The notes: generated by a model from the letters alone, not told the origin. DNA of 64,000 nt from Kalmusia sp. IMI 367209 (GCA_027946365.1 JAPEUQ010000001.1:1054001-1118000), one strand, 5' to 3'; shown: positions 1-10,512, numbered from the stretch's first letter. Translations and numbers: made by a program.

Positions 1-1
1 C

Positions 2-1318
2 GATCCCAACTTCAACCCATCTTTCTACAACGATGTACACCTCCCGGTCCGAAAGGGATGGGAAAATACGTTACATTGGTTGAACAAGCACTCGAATGGT
101 ATCGTTCAAGCGTCGAAAAGCTTAGTGCAGTCTCATCTAGAGTTTGGCGGAGCCATGGCCGATTATCGAACCCTAAAAGCTCGTTATGCAAAAATACGAG
201 CTCTAGAAGAAGATGACCCCCGGAAGAGGATGTATGCCGTTGACGAAGTAGCCAACGCACCCCGAATACGGTTCGTCAATTACTACACCACGAGCACAGG
301 AAGGCCTAAGAAGCCGAAATCTCCCAAGTCACCTTCGCACTCGCGACCCACAAGTAGATCGTCACAACGTCCGGAAGATAGCACTGCAGCTCTTGCATCC
401 ACTTCGCAACTTACACTAGATACCAAGAATTCGAGACCATCTACCACAAGCCCCCGGGTTTCGATCGACCATCATGTCGATGACGACGTTTTGCAGGTGA
501 TACCGCCAACGCCGTTAGATGAAGCGAAAAAAGAGCCCTCGATTGAGGATGAGCCTACAAAGGCCGAAAGCGGACCAGAACTTCCAGATATTCCACCTAT
601 CCCGAAGGAACCTCCGTTCGTTGACCTGGCACAGTACACGGACAAAGCACAAAGAAAAACTGCCGAGAAAGAGCATGAGCAAGCACTCAAAGAGTATCAA
701 CAGGCCGTCAAAGCACGCAACAAGGTCATCAATGAACGCACGAAGATCGAAGAGAAGTGGGAAAAGCAGAAAAAGAAGGACGAGCAGACCAAGGCGCGAG
801 CACGAGGCAAGGACAAGGTAGAAAGCGCCCACAACTCTGATATTCCCAACGAAGACCTTGGCGCCGTGCAGTTGGGTGCCGGAGAGACACCTCGAAGGAC
901 ATCGGGCAATGGACCGTATGGGAACTATGACTTCTCTAGGAGTACCATTATGAACCAGGTAGAGCCGGATGAGCAAGCTTCCTACACGACTGCTTCAAAC
1001 CCCCCCTCTACTTACAATGAATCTGCATATTCCCTGGCTACTACTGATACAAACACTGCATCTGGACCGGAGACACCAAAGAAGAAAAAGCGCCTGAAAA
1101 AGTTCTGTATGCTTCCACCAGAAGACGCAAACGGGAATAAAGACCCTGCGTGGATTCGTGTGTTCATGGAAGGCATCGACGAAGTTCAGGCACATACGAC
1201 ATTGTTTTTCGTCAACGACACATATGAGCAATTAGTTGGAGACGTCAGAGCACGCATCGAAGAATGGGTGTCTGAAGCGGACAGCCTACGTCTGGTACGT
1301 GAGTTGGAGGGTCTATGA
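2..1318 (+). CDS. 3' part of a large protein, unidentified (5' end outside window)
   Basis: The frame is open from base 2 to the TGA at 1316-1318, so the window starts inside this gene and no start codon is implied. The visible part is about 438 residues. It begins with a compact region (ADYRTLKARYAKIRALEEDD), followed by a Ser/Pro/Lys-rich low-complexity stretch (KPKSPKSP, then many S/T/P). A charged Lys/Glu coiled-coil-like segment lies around 600-830. The conserved-looking C-terminal end has KKKKRLKKFCMLP, then DPAWIRVFMEG, then a DTYEQLVGDVRARIEEWV helix. This layout vaguely recalls C-terminal tails of fungal alpha/beta-hydrolase-like proteins, but no catalytic domain is visible here and I do not assign a function. 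That it is coding is clear from frame length and composition. Confidence 0.75.
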   Translation, partial: DPNFNPSFYNDVHLPVRKGWENTLHWLNKHSNGIVQASKSLVQSHLEFGGAMADYRTLKARYAKIRALEEDDPRKRMYAVDEVANAPRIRFVNYYTTSTGRPKKPKSPKSPSHSRPTSRSSQRPEDSTAALASTSQLTLDTKNSRPSTTSPRVSIDHHVDDDVLQVIPPTPLDEAKKEPSIEDEPTKAESGPELPDIPPIPKEPPFVDLAQYTDKAQRKTAEKEHEQALKEYQQAVKARNKVINERTKIEEKWEKQKKKDEQTKARARGKDKVESAHNSDIPNEDLGAVQLGAGETPRRTSGNGPYGNYDFSRSTIMNQVEPDEQASYTTASNPPSTYNESAYSLATTDTNTASGPETPKKKKRLKKFCMLPPEDANGNKDPAWIRVFMEGIDEVQAHTTLFFVNDTYEQLVGDVRARIEEWVSEADSLRLVRELEGL

Positions 1319-1570
1319 TATATACATCCTGCTTTGATGATAGCTAGACGCAATGTTTCCGGTTTTCGGTCCATGGTATAGGATCACTTTACTCGGGGTA
1401 GCATTACTGTTTACAACATACCCCATACTATCTACCAATTAATTAACCTTGGCGCAATGAGCAAAATGTCAACACGAGTTACGTGAAGTCAGGCAAACTC
1501 ACCTTCTTCACAGTTTCAATATCATACAAGATCCCAACCCAATATCAACCGCTCGTCTCCCGGCGATCCA

Positions 1571-2100
1571 TCAGAAAAACGCTAGCAATCCGGCCGCAAC
1601 CCACGCCGCCGCAATGCCACCCAGAAGTTGCACCACCTCCTCACTCCCTCTAACAGCTTGGTTGAACTTCCCCATCAAAGGGACCTGTACCTGCTCCTTC
1701 TCATTCCAGAAACTCTTCATGTGAATCTGCGCCAAAACACTCGCCACCCCGCCGATGCCCGAGAGCACCACATGCGGCGTAACACTCAGCTTGGTAAGAA
1801 TCAACAGCACGGCAGTAAACGCAGAGATGCCCAGCTATTCAATATGTTAGTCGTCCTAACAGTGAAGCACGGGAAAAGAGAACACACAGCTATCGTCCCA
1901 CTAGTCTGCGTCGCACGCGTCTTGTTCAAACGCTTTGCAGCCGTGTTTGACCATTTCGCCGCTTTCTGGGCCTGCTCCTCGTATATTTGGAGGCGCATGA
2001 TGTTCTGGTAGCAGAGATAGAGGCCGTAGGATGAGAGGCCCGTTACGACTAGGAGCGGGATGAGAGGGCTCGCGTTGTAGTGGGGCGCATCGCCTAGCAT
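1571..2100 (-). CDS. small multi-spanning membrane protein, unidentified
   Basis: Two exons: 1888-2100 and 1571-1834. The intron (1835-1887) has a GTGTGT donor, a GACTAAC branch point and a TAG acceptor. Splicing joins ...TSGTIA to LGISAFTAVL in frame, giving 158 residues. Hydrophobic segments lie near residues 13-32 (PLIPLLVVTGLSSYGLYLC), 70-90 (IALGISAFTAVLLIL), 90-105 (VLSGIGGVASVLA) and at the extreme C-terminus (LLGGIAAAWVAAGLLAFF). A basic, amphipathic stretch separates the first two. I do not recognise the family. It diverges from the EFM4-type gene at 2331 with 230 bp between start codons, so the promoters probably overlap. Confidence 0.75.
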
Positions 2101-2330
2101 CCTGCTCTATATGTCTAAGGGTCGGTATAAAGATAGGAATAAAAAGGTATGTATGTATAGGGTTAAGTTGACAAGCAAATAGGTGCAAAGACAAAACGTC
2201 ACATCCCGCGTAAATCCTAGCAAGAACATGCCCCTCGCGCTCGCTTAACGTTCCGCTAGCTCAGGGACCCCGCCCTCCCTCACAACTTTTCTGAGACACC
2301 TGCTCTGACCTTTGAAGTAACCGCGCGACA

Positions 2331-3086
2331 ATGGCACCTCCCACGCACCTCGATCCCTCGGAGCTCGGCACCCGCGCCTACTGGGACTCCGCGTACACCA
2401 CCGAGCGCGCGAACTTCGCCTCCAACGCCGACGACGAAGGCACCATCTGGTTCAGCGACGCGGGCGCCGAAGAGCGCATGCTCTCCTTCCTCGAGAACCT
2501 CGCCGACGAAGACATACTGCACAAAGAAGCCGAGGGCGAGGTGGCAAACGGAGAGCAAGAAGCGGCTTTTACTGAGCCTACGCGGTTCCTCGATCTGGGG
2601 ACGGGGAATGGACACCTGCTGTTTGCGCTGAGAGAAGACGGGTGGGAGGGCGAGATGGTGGGTGTGGATTACTCTGCGCAGAGCGTGCAGCTCGCGGGTG
2701 AGATTCGCGCGGCGAAGGGTGCCGACTATGAAGATATTGGGTTCTATGAGTGGGACATACTTTCTGCGGCGCCGGGTGCGTGGCTGGGCGAGGGTTTCGA
2801 TGTTGTGCTTGACAAGGGGACCTTCGATGCGATTTGTTTATCGCAAGACATGGATGCGCAAGGCCGCAGAATCAGCGAGGGGTATAGAGAGAAAGTAGAG
2901 AAATTGGTCAAGAGAGGAGGCAGGTTTCTGATTACGAGCTGTAATTGGACTGCGGAGGAGTTGCGGGGTTGGTTTGAGGTTGAGGGAGGAGAGTTGGCGT
3001 TTGAGGGGAGGGCGGAATATCCCAGTTTTACGTTTGGAGGAAAGACAGGAACGAGTGTGTGCACGTTGTGCTTCAAGAGGAGGTGA
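2331..3086 (+). CDS. EFM4: protein-lysine N-methyltransferase EFM4 (See1/METTL10 type)
   Basis: Uninterrupted 251-residue frame from ATG 2331. Members of this seven-beta-strand, SAM-dependent family methylate a lysine of translation elongation factor eEF1A in the cytoplasm (yeast Efm4, human METTL10). Visible signatures are the N-terminal ELGTRAYWDSAYTTE block, the SAM-binding motif I FLDLGTGNGHLLFAL (about residues 85-99), the acidic motif II VGVDYSAQSVQLA, and the family-specific DVVLDKGTFDAICLS stretch after motif IV. The C-terminal half ends with FKRR. It is convergent with the next methyltransferase gene, the two stop codons being 56 bp apart. The family call is strong; the exact substrate lysine is inferred from orthology. 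Confidence 0.9.
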   Translation: MAPPTHLDPSELGTRAYWDSAYTTERANFASNADDEGTIWFSDAGAEERMLSFLENLADEDILHKEAEGEVANGEQEAAFTEPTRFLDLGTGNGHLLFALREDGWEGEMVGVDYSAQSVQLAGEIRAAKGADYEDIGFYEWDILSAAPGAWLGEGFDVVLDKGTFDAICLSQDMDAQGRRISEGYREKVEKLVKRGGRFLITSCNWTAEELRGWFEVEGGELAFEGRAEYPSFTFGGKTGTSVCTLCFKRR

Positions 3087-3142
3087 AGAATATCAAAGTG
3101 TTGGAGCAAGCTATATCAAGGTAGCAGCACACTTGGCAGCGT

Positions 3143-4210
3143 CTAGGGTTGTGCAGCTCGACGTAGCCTGGCGAGGACCAGCCACTTCTTCCGCTCGCCG
3201 ACATCTTCTCGTCCACCATCGCGCTCCTTCGACCAGGCGCGACGCTTACCCTCCGCATTCATCTCGTAGATGTCTTCGATCTCCAACCCGGCCTCTGGTA
3301 CTACCTCCTCGAAGAACGGCGCTAGTTTGGCGCGCCCAGTATGAAACCCGGCTATCACGTATACACGAGCTTCGGGAGATTCTGAGAGGAAGTACAGCAT
3401 CGAGCGTGCGAGGTTTTCGTGTTCGTACGGCATCCACAAGCAGTCTGCCGCTAAGATGCGAGTATACCGATGGGCATGGGCGTCCGCAAATTCGGAGCTG
3501 AAGTCACCCCACTGATGGCCGTGGACAGCGGTTGTAGCTCGTAACTCCAGTGGGAGGTTCTCAGAGACATTCGCGGTTATCGTCTCGAGTATTGGCTGGG
3601 CAGGATAATCTGTAATGGTGACCTTCTCTCTGTGTTAGCCTTGCAACCTGAACATTGCAGAAGCAAGTAGACAAACCTCTGCGGCACCAGCAAGAGCGCT
3701 CATTATCCCGCCTAAGCCGACTCCTGCTCAAGTGCATCAGCCCTCCCTTGTATCCCATTGTATAACATCCGACGCACCTGCCCCCAGCTCAAGTACTTTT
3801 TCGCCCTTTATGCTCCACTCCTTCTCCTCCTCGTTGTCTGTCCACCACTCCCCATTCTTCCAGCCTTCATCATTACCCCAACTGACCTCTGCATCCTTTT
3901 TGATCTCATCGTCACCACCCACCAGGGCCTCCCTTCCCGCCACCAATTCCGCAACTAGAATCCCCGCATTCCATAAATAATGCGCAAACTTTCGCCTCTG
4001 CTCCTCGCCGTTGACATCTGCCGTCCTGAACTCCAATTCTTTATACTGTTTGTTCGACGGTCGGTACACAATCACAGTGTTCGGATCGTCGCCATGCTGG
4101 TTCTGCAGATCGTTCACAAAGACACCGCCGAGAGACGATTCGAAGATGTCCTCTGGGGAGAGAGCGTGCGAGGCGGGGTGGCGGAGGGTTATAAGGGAAG
4201 GGAGGAGCAT
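3143..4210 (-). CDS. Nnt1/EFM7-type methyltransferase (Methyltransf_16 family)
   Basis: Three exons: 3778-4210, 3677-3723 and 3143-3622, with GTGCGT...GAGCAG and GTTTGT...AGAAG introns. Splicing restores one frame of 319 residues. The joined protein shows the class I SAM-binding motif VLELGAGVGLGGIMSAL, with the glycines encoded across intron 1, then EVTITDYPAQPILETI (motif II, Asp-Tyr-Pro as in yeast Nnt1/Efm7), GHQWG and RILAADCLWMPYEHENLARS. The region before motif I has the HYLWNAGI block seen in this subfamily. In yeast Nnt1/Efm7 methylates the N-terminus and Lys3 of eEF1A; older annotation calls these nicotinamide N-methyltransferases. Substrate here is unproven because the ADCLW subgroup may differ from yeast Efm7. 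Confidence 0.82.
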
Positions 4211-4637
4211 TGGTCAAGGTAGTAGTGGAGGATGAGCAGTGCGAGAGATTGTAAAGATTGCAAGGGGTGGACAAACATCTCAATGGGCTGCACACCCCGG
4301 GTATCTTGAACTGCGCTTGGATGGGATGGTCGAAGTTTTGTCTTGAGAGAGTTCGGATGGGAGACTAATTTTGGTGGTGAGGTGGGGCTCACACGTTACG
4401 GGGTTATGGTGGGGTTAGCACCAGCGAGGCTCGTCGCGTGTCAGCGCGTCATGCATCGGATGACCCTTAGTTTCGCTTCGTTGTAAGAGAGCTTTGCGGG
4501 TTCTTGACGTCTCATCGAAGCTTCCATCTATACAACTACAGCATTTTTTTAGCGTTCAGCTTCTTTACGTTCGCTCCTTGCTTTTCGTGCCTCACACCTC
4601 TTCCTCTCCCAGCTCTGCCGCACTCCACCAGTCCATC
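4211..4637. promoter_or_regulatory. divergent intergenic region (methyltransferase / TMEM205-like gene)
   Basis: 427 bp between two divergent start codons, presumably holding both promoters. No further gene is visible. A pyrimidine-rich stretch (about 4580-4640) lies just before the right-hand start, as is common upstream of filamentous-fungal start codons. Confidence 0.5.
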
Positions 4638-5249
4638 ATGACTTCCCTCGCGTCATTTAAGAATCCGGCCGCATACCATCTACTAAGGTACCGACTCTTC
4701 CCCTCTCGTCTTCAACTCCTTACAGGCACAATCTTTAACAATTAGTCTAGCTATGGCACCCTCCTCGGCAGCACGCTCTTCCAATCCTTCATAAGCGGGA
4801 TAATCGCCTTCCGCACGCTCCCTCGCCCGCAATTCTCCACCCTCCAAAAAGCCACGTTCCCCGCCTACTTCACGCTGCAAACCGTCACACCCGCGCTCAT
4901 GATCCTCACATACCCCGCGGGGCCGCGCGCGCTGCTATCCTCGTACTCGGCCTCCGCCTCGGGGTCGGGCGATAAACTAGCGTTCTGGCTGACGGCGACG
5001 ATGCTTGTCACGGGGGCGGTCAACTTGTTATATGTGGGGCCGCAGACGACGGAGATCATGCGGTTGAGGAAGCACCAGGAGACGAGGGATGGGAAGAAGA
5101 GCTATGATAAGGGCCCGCATAGCGAGGAGATGCAGACGCTGAACAAGCGGTTTGGGGTCTTGCATGGCGTTAGCTCGTTGGTGAATTTGGTGGGGTTTTT
5201 GGGGATGTGTTGGTATGGGGTGTTGCTTGGGGAGGGATTGAGGTGGTGA
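4638..5249 (+). CDS. TMEM205-like (DUF4149-type) integral membrane protein
   Basis: Two exons: 4638-4687 and 4751-5249. The intron starts GTACCG and ends at the second of two nearby TAGs (ATTAGTCTAG); only that acceptor continues in frame, joining HLL-S to YGTLLGSTLFQSFISGI. The protein has 182 residues. It carries the family's YGTLLGSxxFQSF-GI-AFRTLPR start and LQKATFPAYFTLQT, then three further hydrophobic segments. The conserved loop NLLYVGPQTTEIMRLRKHQ and a C-terminal RFGVLHGVSSLVNLVGFLG helix follow. Four membrane helices are expected. The family's molecular role is poorly known; human TMEM205 is linked to drug resistance and secretion. Confidence 0.85.
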
Positions 5250-5904
5250 GGGACAGGAATGAGGTTGTTGGATGGGATACGTTGTAAGTTGTTGGAGCGC
5301 TATCTATCGTGACTGGGAGTAGAGGTCACTGTGACTGACAGTCGTTTTGAAGGAAATCATTGCATAAAAGTCAATGCGGATACGTTGGATGTATGGCTTA
5401 GCTACATACGGTTGACCAAATGGTATCGACAAATGCTATCCTTTCTCACAGCATTTTAGAGCATGATGTCATCGCTAGCTCTTGCTAGAATGCAAACCTC
5501 GCTCATTCCAAATGTGTCTTCCTTGATTGCAGTTTTATCAGAAGGTAGGATTTTCGCCGTTAGCTTTAGAGGTACCCTCAATGCGAACCTTACCTACGCA
5601 TCGGACCTTAGCTCTCAGGCCCTTTATTCGACACCGAATTCCAGTATAAACCACTAGCCGCCCTCCATACGGACCATGCCTACGCAGTGGGTACTAGGGT
5701 CCAAAGAACGTCTATTTAAACGATCTGCTAATCGTCTCTAACGCCGTAAACGCTATGGTACTATAGTGGGGTATTCACGGAAATCTCCGGCGTAGGAACA
5801 TGAATATTTCGAGTTCCAGTCATAATTATTTCTGTTCTCTAAGACTAACATAATATCTTCATTTTAATACGAACTATCGCAGACTTCGGATACATCTTCA
5901 CGAA
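5250..5904. other. intergenic, no gene seen
   Basis: 655 bp between two + strand genes. It presumably holds the 3' UTR of the membrane protein gene and the promoter of the acetyltransferase. Only one short chance ORF (64 codons) is present. I see no repeat or RNA gene. Confidence 0.5.
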
Positions 5905-6609
5905 ATGGCGCCTTCCTCAGTTGACCCAAAACTCGGCCCTGTCGTCCCCAACACCCCAGCCCAACCACCAACTTATGACATCAAGCTTACAGGCCAACAC
6001 GTGACAATAGTCCCAACTCACCCCGACCATGCCGCAGACCTGTTCTCGCAAGTCAATGGCGCAGACAAGGCATCCCTATTCGACTACCTCTTCGACGACC
6101 CACCCACTTCCCTTGATTCCTTCCGCGCGAGTCTAGCAACCAAAGCTTCAACAACGAACCCCTGGACCTACACCATCTTACTCAACGGTCAAGTGCCCAG
6201 AGCCGTCGGCATGGCCTCATTAATGCGCATGGACCTTCCCAACCGCGTCATCGAAGTCGGCAGCATCCTCTACACGCCCTCTCTGCAACGCACGCCTGCA
6301 GCCACGGAAGCTATGTACCTACTCGCTTCGTACGTATTCGATACGCTAGGATTCAGGAGGTATGAGTGGAAGTGCAATGCGTTGAATGAGCCTAGTAAGC
6401 GGGCGGCGAAGCGGTTGGGGTTCGTGTATGAGGGCACGTTTAGGCAGCATATGATTGCGAGAGGGAGGAATAGAGATACGGCATGGTTTTCGATTGTGGA
6501 TGGGGAGTGGGCGGATGTAAAGGGAGCGATGGAGAAGTGGTTGGATCAAAGCAATTTTGATGGGGAGGGTGGGCAGAAGAGAAACTTAGAGAATTTCAGA
6601 ACTACCTAA
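5905..6609 (+). CDS. GNAT-family N-acetyltransferase (RimJ/RimL-like)
   Basis: Single-exon frame of 234 residues from ATG 5905. The layout is that of the Acetyltransf_3 subgroup of GNAT enzymes. LTGQHVTIVPTHPDHAADLFSQV is strand 1/helix 1, AVGMASLMRMDLPNRVIEVGSILYTP carries strands 3-4, and LQRTPAATEAMYLLASYVFDTLGFRRYEWKCNALNEPSKRAAKRLGFVYEGTFRQH holds the acetyl-CoA-binding region and the N-x-x-S-K-R-A-A-x-R-L-G-F-x-x-E-G motif typical of the family. Such fungal proteins acetylate small molecules or protein N-termini; the substrate cannot be read from sequence. The 20-residue N-terminal extension (Pro-rich) looks disordered. Confidence 0.88.
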   Translation: MAPSSVDPKLGPVVPNTPAQPPTYDIKLTGQHVTIVPTHPDHAADLFSQVNGADKASLFDYLFDDPPTSLDSFRASLATKASTTNPWTYTILLNGQVPRAVGMASLMRMDLPNRVIEVGSILYTPSLQRTPAATEAMYLLASYVFDTLGFRRYEWKCNALNEPSKRAAKRLGFVYEGTFRQHMIARGRNRDTAWFSIVDGEWADVKGAMEKWLDQSNFDGEGGQKRNLENFRTT

Positions 6610-6894
6610 GAGCAGGGAGCAGAGTTGGGCTTTGGGTCGTGCTGCTGTAGATGTTGGAGATCAGATCGGGTGATGGGTTGCAGTGAAGTTCTGTTCTTCC
6701 TCGCTTGCGAACTCAAGATCATTCCGGGCGTCTATCCTAAGGGGTCGCATAAAATCAAGCATTAGTCATTCTAAGTGGATTTTGATCCAAAGGATTTCCG
6801 TGAAATAAGTAATAGTAAGAGCCACCCTTAAGAATACCATAGAAAGGCCGTAAGGCTCTAATGAGCTCAAGGCCACCGTGTAATATCCTCATTA

Positions 6895-8463
6895 TCATGC
6901 TCTCTTCTCTTCCGCTTCAAGAGGGTCAGAAAATGGCTCGCAACACCAAGCCGACCCTAACCGAAACGCTAGATCAGTTGCCGAAGGCCTCTGGGCTGGC
7001 TCTTTACTGATCATCTGCTGAACGAGGTCTAGGAATTCTGCATACCGTAGTCCCGAGCTGAATTTGCGATTGAACCTCAAGATGTCTAAGTCGTACTGCA
7101 AGCGGAGTTCACGGAAGTATCCGTTCATGGTCGGTAAGTTTGCTTGATAAGAGGCGTCCCCAACTTCGTTGTCACAAAGTGACGTCCGCAGTCGCTCAAG
7201 AGGGTTCTGGGCTGATCTCTTTCTTTTTTCTGGCATTCTGTACTCCTCTTTGGTCTCGATGTGTCCTACCATCGAAGCGAAGATCTCAGTAAAGACACAA
7301 CCAAGTGAGAACACATCGGCAGAAAGTCCCCGCTTCTCTCGGTCTACTACCTCTGGAGCGGCATATTTCCGCGTGAACGAAGTTGGTCCCTCGGTTTCGG
7401 TCGCTTCAATGGACTTGTAGGATCTGGCTATACCGAAATCGGCTATGTAGATTTTATACCTGGCTAAAACAAGGTCATCCTCGGACTTTCGCCTCATGTA
7501 GCGCACAAGAAGGTTGCGTGGTTTAATGTCCATGTGTTTAGTCATGTTAGCGTGGATGTATGCTATTGCGTTGATGAGGCAAATCGGAAACTGGGTCAAT
7601 GACGAGAATGTTTCGTGGTAAGATGGGTCCCCAATACAATTCGGTTGAACTTTCTCGTTGAGAAAATGCTCCAGATCGCATTCAGCGACGGGAAAGATGA
7701 GGATTGAGAGCTCGTTGCGTATGGTGTAAGTTCCTATCACACGTACCACATGTGAGTATGTGAGTCGATTTAAGTGTGCGACTTCTTCAATCGCCTAATC
7801 AAGTAAAGATAATGATTAGCACATGATATCTTGCTGAGCCCATCAATACTCACTTTCTCTCTAGTGAGGTGTCGATTACACCGGATAGTTTTCCGCGCTA
7901 GTAAGATGCGTTTACATTTGACGCTTTGTACAATGGCAGAATTTGTGCTACCGAGTGTATCCCTCACTTTGAGGATAGCGTCAATGCTATCCCTCTCCTC
8001 CGCTTCGAATTCGGCATGCTGCCCACGACCCGACCAATCTTGCTCCATTATTGGGTCTACAGGCCATAATTTTTTGGTTTCCAGAAGCTGTGTATAGTCG
8101 GAGTATCTGCATTTATATATACCATACATGATACACGAGAGTCCTAACGACAGCTAAGTGAAAGAACGTCGAACAGAAGGCATAGGCGTATACCGTAGCA
8201 TACTCCTTTATGTTGTCATCTGTTCAATAGATCGTTTCCTAAGCGTACGGAAGTCATCTCGTGTAGCATGCACCGCATGCTATCGTCAGTAAAGCGTCGG
8301 CATCGCAAAAGTCAGGCTCGTACCTTATTTCCCGACTTGGTAATTTCCAATTTGTGCGGTAATCTCTAATTACAGATACAGCAGAGTAATAGGTACTGGC
8401 AGTGCTTGTCCCGGATCTCCTCGACGATCCGCGCGCCGAGTGAGTTCCACTTCGAATAGGCAT
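6895..8463 (-). CDS. protein kinase-domain protein
   Basis: Proposed exons: 8274-8463, 8194-8219, 7854-8153 and 6895-7794, giving 471 residues in one frame. The last intron (GTGAGT, TGCTAAT, TTAG) is solid. The two upstream introns are less sure: one has a GTGCAT donor, the other is only 40 nt, and the exon between them is 26 nt. If they are wrong, translation could start at ATG 8129. The kinase fold is clear: a glycine-loop-like LGSTNSAIV, a lysine in LLARKTIR, the alpha-C glutamate in AIEEVAHLNRL, the catalytic loop HMDIKPRNLLV (Met replaces Arg of HRD, Asp kept), DFGIARSY and KYAAPEVVD. The substrate is unknown. The N-terminus is Ser/Arg-rich and probably disordered. It ends downstream of a HET-domain gene on the same strand. 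Confidence 0.78.
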
Positions 8464-8868
8464 CTATTCAAACTACTATGTGTCGACCCAGCCTTGTACA
8501 CAGATCGCGCGCTTTCGACTTAGGTAGTGCGTAACGGTAATTCGTCGGACGCGTTTTCAAAGTGTAATTTCAAAGTGGAGTCAAATTGTAATGGGGGTAT
8601 AGAGGCTCTCGGTGCGATACGCAATCATAGAAATTGGACGCTGCGAGTGGCTTAGATCCTGATGACTTCGTATTTACCGATCTAGTTAGTACTGGAACAT
8701 TGGAAACTTTACCACGTGACATCAGGCATTTTATACCATGATTTGAAGTGATAATAAGAATGGGAAGGTTCACCAGGAGAGAATTACTTGATCCCTTCTG
8801 GTCTTTTCCGAGGCCCAAAGCCATCTGTAAACGAACAAGATAATCAACGTAAAAGCAGGATCCCACCG
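8464..8868. other. intergenic between kinase and HET gene
   Basis: 405 bp between two genes on the - strand, expected to hold the HET gene's 3' UTR and the kinase promoter. A 111-codon chance frame here has no recognisable domain. Confidence 0.4.
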
Positions 8869-10512
8869 CTAGGAAGATGCTGAGAGTACTGGTTGGCCTT
8901 CGCATCCTATCCTTGCATATTCAAAAAGGCCAGCATTCCATTCCTGCAACTTGCGCCTTTCGAACACACAATGAGTATCGCACAGTTTTGGCTCATCTAC
9001 CATGATCTTAGCTAGAACGGCAAAGCTCATGCGCACAGTGTAGACGTCCATCTCTTCTATATGTTCATCTGAGAGCTTATCCCGTGGACGGGAGTTATAC
9101 GCCACACGTCTGCCAGAATGCCACCGTACTGTATCAACATCGTCAGCCAGTACTGGCTGATATGCGTCCGGATCCCGTGAAGCTCTATCCTGTACCCTTG
9201 TTTGCGAGTATCCCGTACCATCTTTCTTGAGAACCTCGAACCCTTCGCCGTATTCACAAAGTTGTCGTACATCCCGTAAATCGCAATCGATATATGGTTC
9301 CAGCCATACAATTTGCTTTCCATCGGGTGTGGATGGTTGTCGCCAGAATACAGAGAAACTCCTCCAAACGGGACAAGTTTTGAAGAGATTGAACACTGTG
9401 CCTGGGCCCATCTCTAGGTAGGAATAGTAACCCGGATGATAGGCATCAGAGCGTAGCACACACCAGGGGCTGTCTCCCACCAGCTTAGTATGCACGTCTA
9501 CGTCGATATGATGTCGCGATGCTTGCTTAACGTTAGGAGTGACTTTCGGAGAATATACAATTGCATGGAGGTCAAGGCTACATGCAATAGCAGCAGCCGT
9601 GCACAGACAAAATTGATCCCTACAATGAGCCAGTGTCTGCAACATGAGTTCATCTTCCGGGAGGCTATAATCAACTTTCAGATGCATGCCTTCGCCGCAC
9701 AAGGATAACAGAGAGAAAATTCGGTCGCGGGGTATGCTGCATTTTTGGTCTTTAAACTGTGCCAGGAGTTGAACAAGAGGATTACCTCTGAGACTACCGA
9801 GATCCTTTGCAAATTGCGCAAAGGGAAGTGGAATGGGCCCTGCGTTCTCGGGAGGGGGTATGTTCTCGATCAATTTCTCCATGTACACTTCTTCATCGTT
9901 GACCAATATGACCACAAATCGTGCCAGAACGATCTCTTGCGTGACCCATGCACGGCGCCAGTATTCGTTATCATAGACGTGATCACCCATGCGGCGTGAC
10001 TGGTCCAACGTTTCAAAGAATGTGTCCGCAGGTTGAAAATAATTGGACAGAGAACCGACCTCAGCGGCCCTCCCAAGCCACAGGAGGACTCTATCTGCGC
10101 GTGCGTATATTTTTCCCATTTGCTGTACTTGATGATTTCTTTCAGCGACGTTGTCCTGATCAATACAAAGAGCATCAATCCAGTACCAGCGCTCTCTAAG
10201 AACTCCTCTTCCTCGTCTTTCGCCTACGGGACGTGCCTTTTCTTCCAGTTCTTTCTTTTCTGCTACCTTTAAGAAGTCGAACAGATTCTTACGGACGTAT
10301 ATCTCCTTTCCATTGATCAAGATTCGGTTTGTGGGAACATCGTCTCCCCAGCAATACGACAGACATATGTATCTATCTCGAATAGTTGCATGTCGCATCA
10401 CGCACTGTATAACGTCTTGCTCGTCGCACCTTTCGGAAAAACTTAACAGGCGGATCGATGGCTTGTCGTGGTCGAGCGGTTCGTGCCTAAAAGGCTCCAA
10501 GACGGGGGTCAT
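8869..10512 (-). CDS. HET (heterokaryon incompatibility) domain protein
   Basis: Single-exon frame of 547 residues from ATG 10512. The HET domain occupies about residues 20-200. It shows the block RYICLSYCWGDDVPTNRILINGKEIYVRKNLFDFL, then the defining RWYWIDALCIDQDNVAERNHQVQQMGKIYARADRVLLWLG, then a YWRRAWVTQEIVLA block. HET proteins trigger or regulate programmed cell death on fusion of incompatible hyphae, but most genomic copies are of unknown specificity. The remaining 340 residues show no recognised repeat or NACHT domain; a CSIPRDRIFSLLSLC block (about 255-270) recurs in this class. Upstream lie 1.3 kb without genes, fitting an accessory island with the adjacent kinase. Confidence 0.93.
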   Translation of the reverse strand: MTPVLEPFRHEPLDHDKPSIRLLSFSERCDEQDVIQCVMRHATIRDRYICLSYCWGDDVPTNRILINGKEIYVRKNLFDFLKVAEKKELEEKARPVGERRGRGVLRERWYWIDALCIDQDNVAERNHQVQQMGKIYARADRVLLWLGRAAEVGSLSNYFQPADTFFETLDQSRRMGDHVYDNEYWRRAWVTQEIVLARFVVILVNDEEVYMEKLIENIPPPENAGPIPLPFAQFAKDLGSLRGNPLVQLLAQFKDQKCSIPRDRIFSLLSLCGEGMHLKVDYSLPEDELMLQTLAHCRDQFCLCTAAAIACSLDLHAIVYSPKVTPNVKQASRHHIDVDVHTKLVGDSPWCVLRSDAYHPGYYSYLEMGPGTVFNLFKTCPVWRSFSVFWRQPSTPDGKQIVWLEPYIDCDLRDVRQLCEYGEGFEVLKKDGTGYSQTRVQDRASRDPDAYQPVLADDVDTVRWHSGRRVAYNSRPRDKLSDEHIEEMDVYTVRMSFAVLAKIMVDEPKLCDTHCVFERRKLQEWNAGLFEYARIGCEGQPVLSASS

